The translations under genes and the position numbers were made by a program. This document shows, one piece after another, positions 1 through 7,462 of a DNA stretch of 11,089 bases (the stretch's first letter is position 1; each line of letters begins with the position of its first letter). Under the pieces are notes generated by a model, which was not told the DNA's origin, ran no database searches, and saw only the letters and a list, made by a program, of their open reading frames with translations. Origin of the DNA: Candidatus Aminicenantes bacterium UBA4820 (GTDB taxonomy: Bacteria > Acidobacteriota > UBA4820); NCBI GenBank assembly GCA_002402325.1, contig DHFQ01000087.1:1-11089 (forward strand). The letters run 5' to 3'.

Positions 1-57
1 TCGATGATTGGTTTTATCTTTTAACCATAAGGAGTCGATGCAATGTCGGATTTTGGG
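1..57 (+). repeat. Left copy of a 57-bp inverted flanking repeat
   Basis: These 57 bases match the reverse complement of 10950-11006 at 52 positions without gaps. The differences are at window positions 13, 15, 26, 36 and 49. The match begins at base 1, so it may continue outside the window. It contains, in order, a -10-like TTTTAT after TG (9-17), an in-frame stop TAA (22-24), AAGGAG (29-34) and an ATG (43-45). It reads into the TPR gene that opens the plus-strand cluster. The differences show no three-base spacing, so the core by itself does not look protein-coding. Confidence 0.9.
9..17 (+). promoter_or_regulatory. Possible degenerate extended -10 of the plus-strand cluster
   Basis: TGG followed by TTTTAT occupies the position held by TGGTATAAT in the right repeat copy. 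Four of six bases fit TATAAT. Any -35 would lie outside the window. If real, it would drive the TPR-mtaB-pgeF cluster, and transcription would start a few bases before the AAGGAG at 29-34. This is inferred mainly from its alignment with the better copy. Confidence 0.25.
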
Positions 58-96
58 CATAACCAGTTTCTTGCTTCTTTTGCATTTAAAAGATAA
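43..96 (+). CDS. Possible 17-residue leader peptide upstream of the TPR gene
   Basis: A short ORF starts with ATG 8 bases after AAGGAG (29-34) and ends with TAA at 94-96, 26 bases before the ATG of the TPR gene. The peptide begins MSDFGHNQFLAS and ends FAFKR. It aligns without gaps to the small ORF in the right repeat copy (MSNFGRQQFVVS...): M, S, F, G, Q, F and S are identical, and D/N, H/R, N/Q, L/V, A/V and F/L are mostly conservative. The DNA behind codons 6-13 is only about 50% identical, so the peptide similarity may be selected. I recognise no known leader; no run of one amino acid or obvious attenuator hairpin is visible. It could be chance within a noncoding repeat. Confidence 0.35.
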   Translation: MSDFGHNQFLASFAFKR

Positions 97-122
97 AATT
101 GTTTTCTTTGAAGGGAAGTTTA

Positions 123-1049
123 ATGAAAAGGTTGTTTTTGTCAATTCTTATTTTACTTTTAACACTATCCACGCTTTGTCAGAGAGTTCTTGTTTTTCCA
201 TTTGACCAGAAGAGCGGCGACATAAAAAGTTTATGGCTTGAGACAGGATTATCTGCTTCAATTGAAGAGTCTTTGATTTATAACTCAATTTTAACCGTTC
301 CAACTGAACACCTTGAAAACTACTTCAAAGAGCAGAAACTCATATCAAGGCCTAAATTTCCTCTCTCTTCTCAAATTGGCCTCGCAAGGAAATTTGGTGC
401 TTCTCATCTGATAAGAGGTGAGTATAAGATAGAAAATGAGACAATAAAGATAAATTATTCAATTTTTGATTTGACTACAATCATCAAAAAGCAACAGGAG
501 GGAACGATTGAGGGAAGCGTTCATAAACTCAGTGAATTAACAGAAGAGATTGCAAGGCAATTCGTTAATGGTATGAACATTCAATTCAAGCCTTATCCAC
601 AAATAAGCAATGATGGTTTTGAATCTTACATAAGAGGAAGGTCGGCAACAGACCCTATCCTTAAAGAGGTCTATTTTAGAAAAGCGCTTGATATTGAGCC
701 TGAATATTATGATGCAAAGTGCCTTCTTGCCATTGTTTTAAAGGAAGAAAATGAAATTTCAGAAAGCGTAAAAATTCTTGAGGAGTTGAAAACAAAAAGT
801 TATTCAAAATCCTCTTTAGGTTTGAGAACACTCGGTGAAATAAAAATGGAGTTGGGGAAATTTGGAGAGGCAAAGGAACTCTTTTTACTCTCTTTGAAAG
901 ATTCTGAAAATGCAGAAGGGCATATCCTCCTTGCTAAACTCTATCTCAAGCAGGGGAAAAAAGAGGACGCCTTAAATGAAATTAAAATAGCAGAAACCTT
1001 TGGGACGCACAAAAGAGAAATTGAAGAAATCTTAAAAGAGTTAAAGTAA
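123..1049 (+). CDS. Secreted TPR-repeat protein with a TolB/FlgO-like N-terminal domain
   Basis: This encodes 308 residues of unknown specific function. Residues 1-19 form a Sec signal peptide (MKR, then a hydrophobic run ending STLC). Leu before Cys19 makes a lipobox unlikely, so the product is probably periplasmic or membrane-anchored. Residues about 21-160 (VLVFPFD..., then FGASHLIRGEY and INYSIFDLTT) resemble the N-terminal domains that precede TPRs in TolB/FlgO/CsgG-type envelope proteins; this is a pattern judgement without a search. Residues about 176-294 carry roughly three TPR units, the clearest at 228-263 and 264-294, suggesting a protein-interaction scaffold. A TTG at 99 extends the frame by eight residues, but the ATG at 123 follows a GAAGGGAAG ribosome-binding site and starts directly with the signal peptide, so I chose it. 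The stop TAA overlaps the ATG of mtaB by one base (TAATG), implying translational coupling. Confidence 0.82.
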   Translation: MKRLFLSILILLLTLSTLCQRVLVFPFDQKSGDIKSLWLETGLSASIEESLIYNSILTVPTEHLENYFKEQKLISRPKFPLSSQIGLARKFGASHLIRGEYKIENETIKINYSIFDLTTIIKKQQEGTIEGSVHKLSELTEEIARQFVNGMNIQFKPYPQISNDGFESYIRGRSATDPILKEVYFRKALDIEPEYYDAKCLLAIVLKEENEISESVKILEELKTKSYSKSSLGLRTLGEIKMELGKFGEAKELFLLSLKDSENAEGHILLAKLYLKQGKKEDALNEIKIAETFGTHKREIEEILKELK

Positions 1050-2248
1050 TGGTAAAGGTTTGGACCTTAGGGTGCAAACTAAACCAGTACGATTCAGCAA
1101 GGATAAACTCTCTTCTTGCAGAAGTTAATAAGGATATAATAATTTTGAACACCTGCGCAGTAACAAAGAATGCTGAAGATGAGGCAAGAAAGGTCTTAAG
1201 AAAAATTAAAAGAGAAAATCCTCAAGCAATAGTTGTTGCCTTTGGTTGCGCAGTGAAGGCATCAAAAGATGAGTTTGAAAAAATGAAGGAGGTTGATTTC
1301 TGTATTGAAAGTGAAGATGAGCTTCTTCAAAAATTCTCAATAAAAAAGAGAGAGCGGGTTTTGCCACATTTTGCAAATAGAACGAGACCCTTTCTAAAAA
1401 TTCAAGAGGGATGTAACGGAAGATGCTCCTACTGTATCGTTCCACTATTGAGAGGAAAATCCACTTCAAGAGATTTAGATGAAATTTTAAAAGAATTCAG
1501 AGAATTTCTTTCCTGTGGTTTTAAAGAGATAGTTCTAACGGGAACCAACCTTTCTGAATATGGGGTTGACCTTAAAAGAATGCTCAATTTGATAGATGTT
1601 CTAAAAAAATTAGTAGAAGAAGAGGGAGATTTCAGAATAAGATTAAGTTCACTTGAGCCAAAAATTTTAGATGAAAAGTTCATAGATTTTTTAAAAGAAA
1701 ATCAACACAAGATTTGCCCCCACATTCACATTCCAATTCAAAATGGCAGTGAGAAGGTCCTAAAAGAGATGAGAAGGGAGAGTGATTTAGAAAAAATAAA
1801 AAATTTTATTTTAAAAATTGATGAAGAGATTCCCTTTGTTGCGATAGGAGCGGATATAATCTGTGGCTATCCTACAGAGAGCGAAAAAGATTTTGAGGAT
1901 TCATTCAATTTCTTAAACTCTCTTCCAATCTCCTTTTATCACATCTTTACTTACAGCCCGAGAAAAAATACATTTAGTTACAATCTAAAGACAATTCCTG
2001 ATGAGGTTTTATCAGAAAGAAAAAAGTTACTTTTAAAACTTAAAGAAAAAAAGAAAATTGAATTTCTTAAAAAGAATTGTGAAAGAAAGATGAGATTCAT
2101 CACACTTCTACCAAACAAGGGTTACGGCAGGGCTTTAAGTGGAAACTTTATTGAAGTCAGAACATCAAAAATTTATAGTCCAAATGAGTTCAGAGAATTA
2201 AAAGTTGAATTGAAAGAGGGGAATATCCCTTTCGGAGTTGAAGATTAG
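1049..2248 (+). CDS. mtaB: tRNA (N6-threonylcarbamoyladenosine-37) methylthiotransferase MtaB
   Basis: This is a radical-SAM methylthiotransferase of the MiaB/RimO/MtaB family. MtaB converts t6A37 to ms2t6A in ANN-decoding tRNAs, using two [4Fe-4S] clusters and S-adenosylmethionine in the cytoplasm. Of the 399 residues, the N-terminal UPF0004 domain shows its three cluster cysteines at C9 (TLGCKLNQ), C36 (LNTCAVT) and C67 (FGCAV). The radical-SAM domain has the CxxxCxxC motif at C122, C126 and C129 (EGCNGRCSYCIVP). Further family motifs are RGKSTSR and the QNGSEKVLKEMRR segment. Residues from about 345 form a short TRAM-like tail. TLGCKLNQYD at the N-terminus favours MtaB over MiaB or RimO. 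An AAGAG lies 8 bases before the start. The TAG stop directly abuts the ATG of pgeF. Nothing essential is missing. Confidence 0.93.
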   Translation: MVKVWTLGCKLNQYDSARINSLLAEVNKDIIILNTCAVTKNAEDEARKVLRKIKRENPQAIVVAFGCAVKASKDEFEKMKEVDFCIESEDELLQKFSIKKRERVLPHFANRTRPFLKIQEGCNGRCSYCIVPLLRGKSTSRDLDEILKEFREFLSCGFKEIVLTGTNLSEYGVDLKRMLNLIDVLKKLVEEEGDFRIRLSSLEPKILDEKFIDFLKENQHKICPHIHIPIQNGSEKVLKEMRRESDLEKIKNFILKIDEEIPFVAIGADIICGYPTESEKDFEDSFNFLNSLPISFYHIFTYSPRKNTFSYNLKTIPDEVLSERKKLLLKLKEKKKIEFLKKNCERKMRFITLLPNKGYGRALSGNFIEVRTSKIYSPNEFRELKVELKEGNIPFGVED

Positions 2249-2947
2249 ATGAGATTTTTCACACCTGAAAAGAAAATTGTTGATGAAACAAAATACTACG
2301 ACCTTTCTCCCATTTTGCCTGAAAATATTAAAGGTTTCTTTCTTACAGGTAGATTCTTAAGAAGAAATAAAGAGGAGATCGTTCAATTTTATTCAAAAAT
2401 GGGAATTGATGTTAAAGAAGTTGTTATCCCAAAGCAGATTCACTCATCTTTGATTTATGATGCTTTCAAAGATATTGAATGCGATGGGCTTTACACTAAA
2501 GAGGAGAAAAAAGTGATATGTGTTTCATCGGCGGATTGCGTTCCGATAATGATTTCAATTGATAAAGGAAAATGTATAGCGGTCATTCATTCAGGATACA
2601 AGGGGACATTACTAAAAATTGCAGACAAATTTTGCGATTTATTTCCGCCGGATTCTTTTGATTCAGTCTATCTTGGACCATCGATTAGAAGTTGTTGTTA
2701 TCAGGTTGATTCTCAAAGAATCATAGATTTCAAAAATGTTTTCGGAGATTCCCCATTCATTGATAAAGAGAAAAAAGTTATTGATTTGCCTTTGCTAAAT
2801 TATTCAATTTTTAAAGAAAGGGGAGTGAAAGAGGATACTATTTTTCTTGATGGAAGGTGTTCTCTTTGCGGTGATGAGGATTTCTCATCATTTAGAAAAG
2901 ATAAAGAAAAAGCAGGTAGAATGACATTGAGCATAGTTAAATTATGA
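2249..2947 (+). CDS. pgeF: Peptidoglycan editing factor PgeF (YfiH/LACC1 family)
   Basis: This encodes a 232-residue cytoplasmic zinc protein of the family formerly called multicopper polyphenol oxidases. Characterised members hydrolyse UDP-MurNAc-L-Ser that arises when MurC uses serine instead of alanine; relatives show purine nucleoside phosphorylase activity. The expected zinc ligands are present: H65 (KQIHSS), C97 (SSADCVP) and H114 (VIHSGYKGT). Other family blocks are YLGPSIRSCCYQVD and a C-terminal GRCSLCGDEDFSSFRKDKEKAGRM. The usual HAGWRG block reads HSGYKG, so the Trp and Arg are conservatively changed to Tyr and Lys. Length is slightly below the usual 240-260. There is no gap to mtaB, and GGAG at 2234-2237 is its probable ribosome-binding site. 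Whether it edits precursors or acts on nucleosides in this organism cannot be told from the sequence. Confidence 0.9.
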   Translation: MRFFTPEKKIVDETKYYDLSPILPENIKGFFLTGRFLRRNKEEIVQFYSKMGIDVKEVVIPKQIHSSLIYDAFKDIECDGLYTKEEKKVICVSSADCVPIMISIDKGKCIAVIHSGYKGTLLKIADKFCDLFPPDSFDSVYLGPSIRSCCYQVDSQRIIDFKNVFGDSPFIDKEKKVIDLPLLNYSIFKERGVKEDTIFLDGRCSLCGDEDFSSFRKDKEKAGRMTLSIVKL

Positions 2948-2974
2948 TCGAAAATCATCACCGTGATTTGGTGA
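2944..2974. terminator. Clustered stem-loops between convergent clusters, possible bidirectional terminator
   Basis: The 38-base gap between the pgeF and accA stops is dense in dyads. ATGAT (2944-2948) pairs with ATCAT (2954-2958) around CGAAA, overlapping the pgeF stop. TCACC (2958-2962) pairs with GGTGA (2970-2974). An alternative pairing is AAATCA (2952-2957) with TGATTT (2964-2969). Stems are only 5-6 bp and no strong T-run follows in either direction, although a TTTT follows on the minus strand. The position between two converging gene ends supports a termination role more than the structure does. Confidence 0.35.
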
Positions 2975-2985
2975 AAAGCAGATAA

Positions 2986-3936
2986 TTATTCCTCTTTATA
3001 CACTCCCATTTTATAAAACTTCTCTTTCCTTAATTTTATAAGTTCTAAAACCTCAATCGATGAAAGTTCCCTCAATTGCTCTCTTAATGTGTGTTTTATA
3101 TTTTCAAAGACTATTTCGGGGAATGAGTGTGCTGCACCATCTGGCTCATCAATAATCGTATCAACGAGCCCATAAGAGAGAAGGTCTTTTGATGTAAGTT
3201 TTAAAGATTGAGCGGCAATATCCGCTTTAGAAGAATCTTTGTAAAGAATGGCTGCGCACCCTTCGGGTGAAATTACTGAATAGACAGCATATTTGAGAAT
3301 GTTCACTCTGTCTGCAACCGCTATGGCAAGAGCACCACCGCTTCCGCCCTCTCCTGTAACAGTAGCAATTATCGGGGTTTTGATGTCTGACATCTCTCTT
3401 AAGTTTACAGCAATTGCCTCAGCTTGCCCTCTCTCCTCAGCATCCATCCCCGGATATGCGCCCGGTGTATCAATGAATGTGAATATTGGCATCTTAAATT
3501 TTTCGGCAATTTGCATAATCCTTAAAGCCTTTCTATATCCTTCAGGCTTTGGCATTCCGAAATTCCTATATGCTCTTTCTCTTGTATCGTGTCCTTTTTG
3601 ATGACCAATTACAACTGACGCTATTCCATCAAACATAGCAAGCCCTGAAACTATTGCACTATCATCGCCAAACCTTCTGTCACCGTGCAACTCCTCAAAA
3701 TCCGTAAAAAGTGCCTTAACTATGTCAAGGGTTTGAGGCCTTTTAGGATTTCTCGCAACTGCAACGATTTGCCAGGGAGTAAGGTTTGAATATAATTCCT
3801 TTAAAGTTTGCTTTAATCTATTCTCAAGTCTTCTTATCTCTTTGTTTCTTTTTGTCTCATCTTCAATGATTCTTGCCTGTTCAATTTTATTCTCTATTTC
3901 CCTTATTACGCTTTCAAAATCTTTATTCTCTTCCAT
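2986..3936 (-). CDS. accA: Acetyl-CoA carboxylase carboxyltransferase subunit alpha AccA
   Basis: AccA pairs with AccD to form the carboxyltransferase that moves CO2 from carboxybiotin on AccB to acetyl-CoA, giving malonyl-CoA for fatty-acid synthesis in the cytoplasm. The 316 residues match the usual length of about 320. Residues 1-50 are the helical N-terminal segment, followed by the crotonase-fold core with NPKRPQTLD, HGDRRFGDD, FIDTPGAYPG (154-163) and the oxyanion-hole glycine cluster GEGGSGG (195-201), then VISPEGCAAILYKD. All key blocks are present. The ATG lies inside the end of dnaE (14-base overlap) with a weak GGATGG upstream, so coupled translation is likely. It is the last gene of the minus-strand cluster. 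A dnaE-accA pairing is common in bacteria. No accD, accB or accC lies in this window. Confidence 0.97.
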   Translation of the reverse strand: MEENKDFESVIREIENKIEQARIIEDETKRNKEIRRLENRLKQTLKELYSNLTPWQIVAVARNPKRPQTLDIVKALFTDFEELHGDRRFGDDSAIVSGLAMFDGIASVVIGHQKGHDTRERAYRNFGMPKPEGYRKALRIMQIAEKFKMPIFTFIDTPGAYPGMDAEERGQAEAIAVNLREMSDIKTPIIATVTGEGGSGGALAIAVADRVNILKYAVYSVISPEGCAAILYKDSSKADIAAQSLKLTSKDLLSYGLVDTIIDEPDGAAHSFPEIVFENIKHTLREQLRELSSIEVLELIKLRKEKFYKMGVYKEE

Positions 3937-6900
3937 TTTTCCATCCGTTTGTTCTTTTATTGTTAATTTTAAAATAGTATTTTAGCCTATCTTTTCCAAC
4001 ACTTTCTTCTATCGCCTTTTTGAAATCCTTAGATACCTTTACAAAATATTCATAAGCGGGCTTGATGATAACCGATGTTTGATCATCCTCTAAAACCCTG
4101 AACCTCACTTCAGTTTTTCCCTTAAAGGAAATGAGCAAATTTTTGAGTGTAGTGATAAAATCGTTATCAAGCAAAGTTATAGGAAGTGTTATTTCCACCG
4201 CATTTATAAAATCCTTCAACTCCTCTTCCGCTCTGTCAAGAAGAACTACACCATCGGCAAAAATCCTCACCTTATCGGCATCTTTTGTAACTCTACCTAT
4301 CACAAGAACAGTTGAATTTTTTTCAATGAATTTTGAGCACTTATTGTAAGCCTCACCTCTCGCTCTTACCTCAATTGTTGATTCCATATCTTCAAGTTCA
4401 ATGTCCATATAAGGTTCTTTAGTCTCTTTGCTTTTTTTGGTCCTATGAGAAGAAATTACTCCACCAAGTGCAACATTCTCCCCACTCTCACTATTTTTGG
4501 CACTTTTTATTGTGTGAGTTGTCAAAAGTTTAAGAAGTGGCTGTCTTTCCGTGAGGGGATGACCGCTTAAATAAAAACCAAGACTCTGTTTTTCCCTCTG
4601 ATAAATATCAATCTTCTCCCATGGCTTTGCCTTTGGATAAGAAACCTCATAATCGGGGTTGTCCTCCTCTCCAAAAAGTCCGCCCTGTCCCTTTTTCCTA
4701 TCCTGTTGAATTTTGCTTCCCAATTGAAGGGCAGAATCAACCGCCTCAAAGAGATCCCATCTTGGAACCTTGAAGCAATCCATAGCACCTGATTGTATCA
4801 AATTTTCAAGAACTCTTTTGTTTAAATATTCGTGCTCAACTTCCTCACAAAATTGGTACAAAGTTTTAAATGTTCCTATTCTTTTTCTTGCTTTAAGTAT
4901 CTCTTCAACAGATGATAAACCGACATTTTTAATTGCTGTCAAGCCATATCTTATCGCATTTTTTTCGACTGTAAATCCCTCTTCACTTGAGTTGACATCA
5001 GGAGGAAGAAGCTTTATACCATTTTCAGTGCAGGAATTCATATATTTTATTATGTCCTCTGTTTTATCCATTGAATTTGAGAGAGTCGCAGCCATATATT
5101 CAGTTGGATAATGCGCTTTTAAATAACCTGTCCAATAAGCGACGAGGGCGTAAGCGGCAGAATGAGATTTATTGAAGCCATATCCACCAAAATATTTTAT
5201 CTGCTCTATAAGTTGGTCCACAATCTCCTTTTTGTATTTATTTTTTGTGGCACCTTCTCTGAATTTCTCCTCAAGGACTCTCATTTTTTCTTGATTTTTC
5301 TTTGAAATCGCCTGTCTTAAGAGGTCCGCTTCAGCAAGAGAAAAACCCGCAATTTTATTTGCAATTTGCATCACCTGTTCCTGATAGACGATGACTCCAA
5401 GAGTTTCCTCAAGGATTTCTTTTAAATCATCAATTAGATATGATATTTTCTCTTTGTTATGAGCCCTTTCAATGTAATCGTTCAAAATTCCTGCACCAAG
5501 AGGCCCAGGCCTGTAAAGGGCGTTCATCACGATTAACTGTTCAAATTTAGTTGGCTTTAGTCTCCTTAAAGCGTCCTTCATTCCAGGAGATTCAAACTGA
5601 AAAACAGCATCCGTGTTACCGCTTGCAAACAAATTGAAGGTTTCAGGGTCATCAAGAGGAATGTTTTTTAAGTCGGGAATCCTCTTTTTTGATTTTTTTA
5701 TCATTTCAATTGTATCAGATATTACTGTCATTGTCTTCAAACCAAGAAAATCTATTTTTAGAAGCCCAATTGCGGTAATATCATCCTTTTCAAATTGAGT
5801 AACATCGTCTCCTTTTGAACTTCTATAAAGTGGACAAAAATTTGTTACAGCCTCAGGGGCTATGACAACCCCTGCGGCGTGCATTCCTGCGTGTCTTGGA
5901 AGATGCTCAATTTTTTTGGCGAAATCAATGACTCTCTTTATTTCACTATCCATATCATAAAATTCTTTAAGCACTGTCTTTGATGCCACATCAAGGTCAA
6001 GAACAATTCCCTGCTCAACGGGAATCAATTTTGAAACCTTGTCAATTTTTTTTAAATCAATTCCCAGAACTCTTCCGACATCTCTTATCGCAATCCTTGA
6101 TTGTAATTGTCCAAAGGTTATTATCTGTGCAACATTTTCTTTTCCATATTTGTTTCTCACATAATCAATTACTTTTTCCCTCTCTCTTTTGCAAAAATCT
6201 ATGTCAATGTCAGGCATAGAGACTCTTTCAGGGTTTAAAAATCTCTCAAAAAGAAGGTTGAAATATATTGGGTCAATGTCTGTAATGTCAAGGCAGTAGG
6301 AGACAAGAGACCCCGCAGCACTTCCTCTTCCTGGACCGACTGGAATATTTGAATCTTTGGCAAATTTTACAAAATCTGAAACTATCAAAAAATATCCCGC
6401 AAACTGCATCTTTAAAATGAGGTTAAGTTCATAATCAAGTCTTTCTTTGTAGATGGGGATTTTATCTTTTGGGATTGAAGGATTGTGCACAACCTTTTTT
6501 TCAAAGCCCTTTCTAACTATCTCCTCAAGGTATCCTTCAAGAGAATATCCATATGGGACTTCAAATTTTGGGAAATGGTGCGTCTCAAAATCAAAACTAA
6601 AGTTGCACTCTTCAGCGATTTTAACGGTGTTTAAAAGGGCATCTTTGTAATCTCCAAATTTCTCCCACATCTCCTCTTTAGTTTTTAAGTAGTGCTCTTC
6701 TGTGTAGGCTTCCTTCTTACTCATTTCTCGTTCCTTCAGGGTCGTTTTTGTTTGTATGCACAAAAGAACTTTGTGTGGTTCAAAATCTTCCCTTTTCAAA
6801 AAGTGCACATCGTTGGTAACTATTAAAGGAATGTTTGTTTTTTTGTGAATTTCAATGAGAGCACTATTTACTTCAACCTGTTGCGGCAAACCGTGATCTT

Positions 6901-7441
6901 GCAGTTCAAGATAAAAATTTCCTTTTCCAAAAATGTTCTCAAATTCTACTGCTGATTTTAGAGCATCATCAAATTTACCCATCCTTATTTTTCTTGGGAT
7001 TTCTCCTCCAAGACACGCTGATGATGCAATTAAACCCTTACTAAACCTGCTCAAAAGTTCCTTATCCGCTCTTGGCTTGTATTTAAAACCCTCCTGATAT
7101 GATAGCGTGAGCAATGAGCAAAGATTTTTATATCCCTCCTCACTTTTGCAAAGGACGATGAGATGAGAATATGGCCTTCTTCCATCAATCCCAACTATAT
7201 CATCATCAAACCTTGAGTTTGGGGCAAGGTATATTTCGCAACCAATTATAGACTTAAGACCTTTGTTTGCTGCTTTTTGGGCAAATTGAACCGCGCCAAA
7301 AATGTTCCCGTGGTCTGTGATAGCAACACTGTCCATTGAGTTATCAATGACGGAAGTAATCAGGTCATTAAGATGAATCATTCCATCTAAAAGAGAGTAT
7401 CCTGTATGCAGATGAAGATGAACAAAGGGCTTGTCGTTCAT
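3923..7441 (-). CDS. dnaE: DNA polymerase III subunit alpha DnaE
   Basis: This encodes the 1172-residue catalytic subunit of the replicative polymerase, a C-family enzyme of DnaE1 type. The N-terminal PHP domain (about 5-280) keeps the usual metal-ligand positions: H10 and H12, D43, H44, E69, H93, C143, H183, D211 and H213. E. coli DnaE has lost some of these, so metal binding or exonuclease activity is possible here by inference. The palm has GPGRGSAAGS (369-378), catalytic D411 and D413 (MPDIDIDF) and the third aspartate D564 (KIDFLGL). KSHSAAYALVAYWTGYLKA marks the fingers. A helix-hairpin-helix region (KNVGLSSVEEIL...) and an OB fold (about 988-1070) follow, then a C-terminal region that would contact the clamp loader. 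The ATG has AAAGGA 7 bases upstream. It lies 21 bases after the lipoprotein gene and overlaps accA. No intein or frameshift is visible. Confidence 0.97.
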   Translation of the reverse strand: MNDKPFVHLHLHTGYSLLDGMIHLNDLITSVIDNSMDSVAITDHGNIFGAVQFAQKAANKGLKSIIGCEIYLAPNSRFDDDIVGIDGRRPYSHLIVLCKSEEGYKNLCSLLTLSYQEGFKYKPRADKELLSRFSKGLIASSACLGGEIPRKIRMGKFDDALKSAVEFENIFGKGNFYLELQDHGLPQQVEVNSALIEIHKKTNIPLIVTNDVHFLKREDFEPHKVLLCIQTKTTLKEREMSKKEAYTEEHYLKTKEEMWEKFGDYKDALLNTVKIAEECNFSFDFETHHFPKFEVPYGYSLEGYLEEIVRKGFEKKVVHNPSIPKDKIPIYKERLDYELNLILKMQFAGYFLIVSDFVKFAKDSNIPVGPGRGSAAGSLVSYCLDITDIDPIYFNLLFERFLNPERVSMPDIDIDFCKREREKVIDYVRNKYGKENVAQIITFGQLQSRIAIRDVGRVLGIDLKKIDKVSKLIPVEQGIVLDLDVASKTVLKEFYDMDSEIKRVIDFAKKIEHLPRHAGMHAAGVVIAPEAVTNFCPLYRSSKGDDVTQFEKDDITAIGLLKIDFLGLKTMTVISDTIEMIKKSKKRIPDLKNIPLDDPETFNLFASGNTDAVFQFESPGMKDALRRLKPTKFEQLIVMNALYRPGPLGAGILNDYIERAHNKEKISYLIDDLKEILEETLGVIVYQEQVMQIANKIAGFSLAEADLLRQAISKKNQEKMRVLEEKFREGATKNKYKKEIVDQLIEQIKYFGGYGFNKSHSAAYALVAYWTGYLKAHYPTEYMAATLSNSMDKTEDIIKYMNSCTENGIKLLPPDVNSSEEGFTVEKNAIRYGLTAIKNVGLSSVEEILKARKRIGTFKTLYQFCEEVEHEYLNKRVLENLIQSGAMDCFKVPRWDLFEAVDSALQLGSKIQQDRKKGQGGLFGEEDNPDYEVSYPKAKPWEKIDIYQREKQSLGFYLSGHPLTERQPLLKLLTTHTIKSAKNSESGENVALGGVISSHRTKKSKETKEPYMDIELEDMESTIEVRARGEAYNKCSKFIEKNSTVLVIGRVTKDADKVRIFADGVVLLDRAEEELKDFINAVEITLPITLLDNDFITTLKNLLISFKGKTEVRFRVLEDDQTSVIIKPAYEYFVKVSKDFKKAIEESVGKDRLKYYFKINNKRTNGWKNGRE

Positions 7442-7462
7442 ATTTCATTCCTTTTAAAAATC

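Noticed and set aside
123..182. Lipoprotein signal in the TPR protein (Cys19)
   Set aside because: Leu at the position before Cys does not fit the small residue required by signal peptidase II, so I call it an ordinary Sec signal peptide.
8..205. 65-codon plus-strand ORF across the left repeat and TPR start
   Set aside because: It overlaps the signal peptide coding region in another frame, and its start is not preceded by the AAGGAG, which serves the ATG at 43.
2952..2974. H-type pseudoknot from AAATCA/TGATTT and TCACC/GGTGA
   Set aside because: The pairings interleave as a pseudoknot would, but the connecting loops would be 0, 1 and 0 bases, too short to span the stems. Alternative simple hairpins are more realistic.
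3293..3601. 102-codon plus-strand ORF
   Set aside because: It is antisense to the glycine-rich core of accA, and its Ala/Pro/Ser-rich product is a mirror artefact.
4770..5111. 113-codon plus-strand ORF
   Set aside because: It is antisense to the conserved C-terminal half of dnaE, has no recognisable motif, and dnaE is plainly the coding strand.
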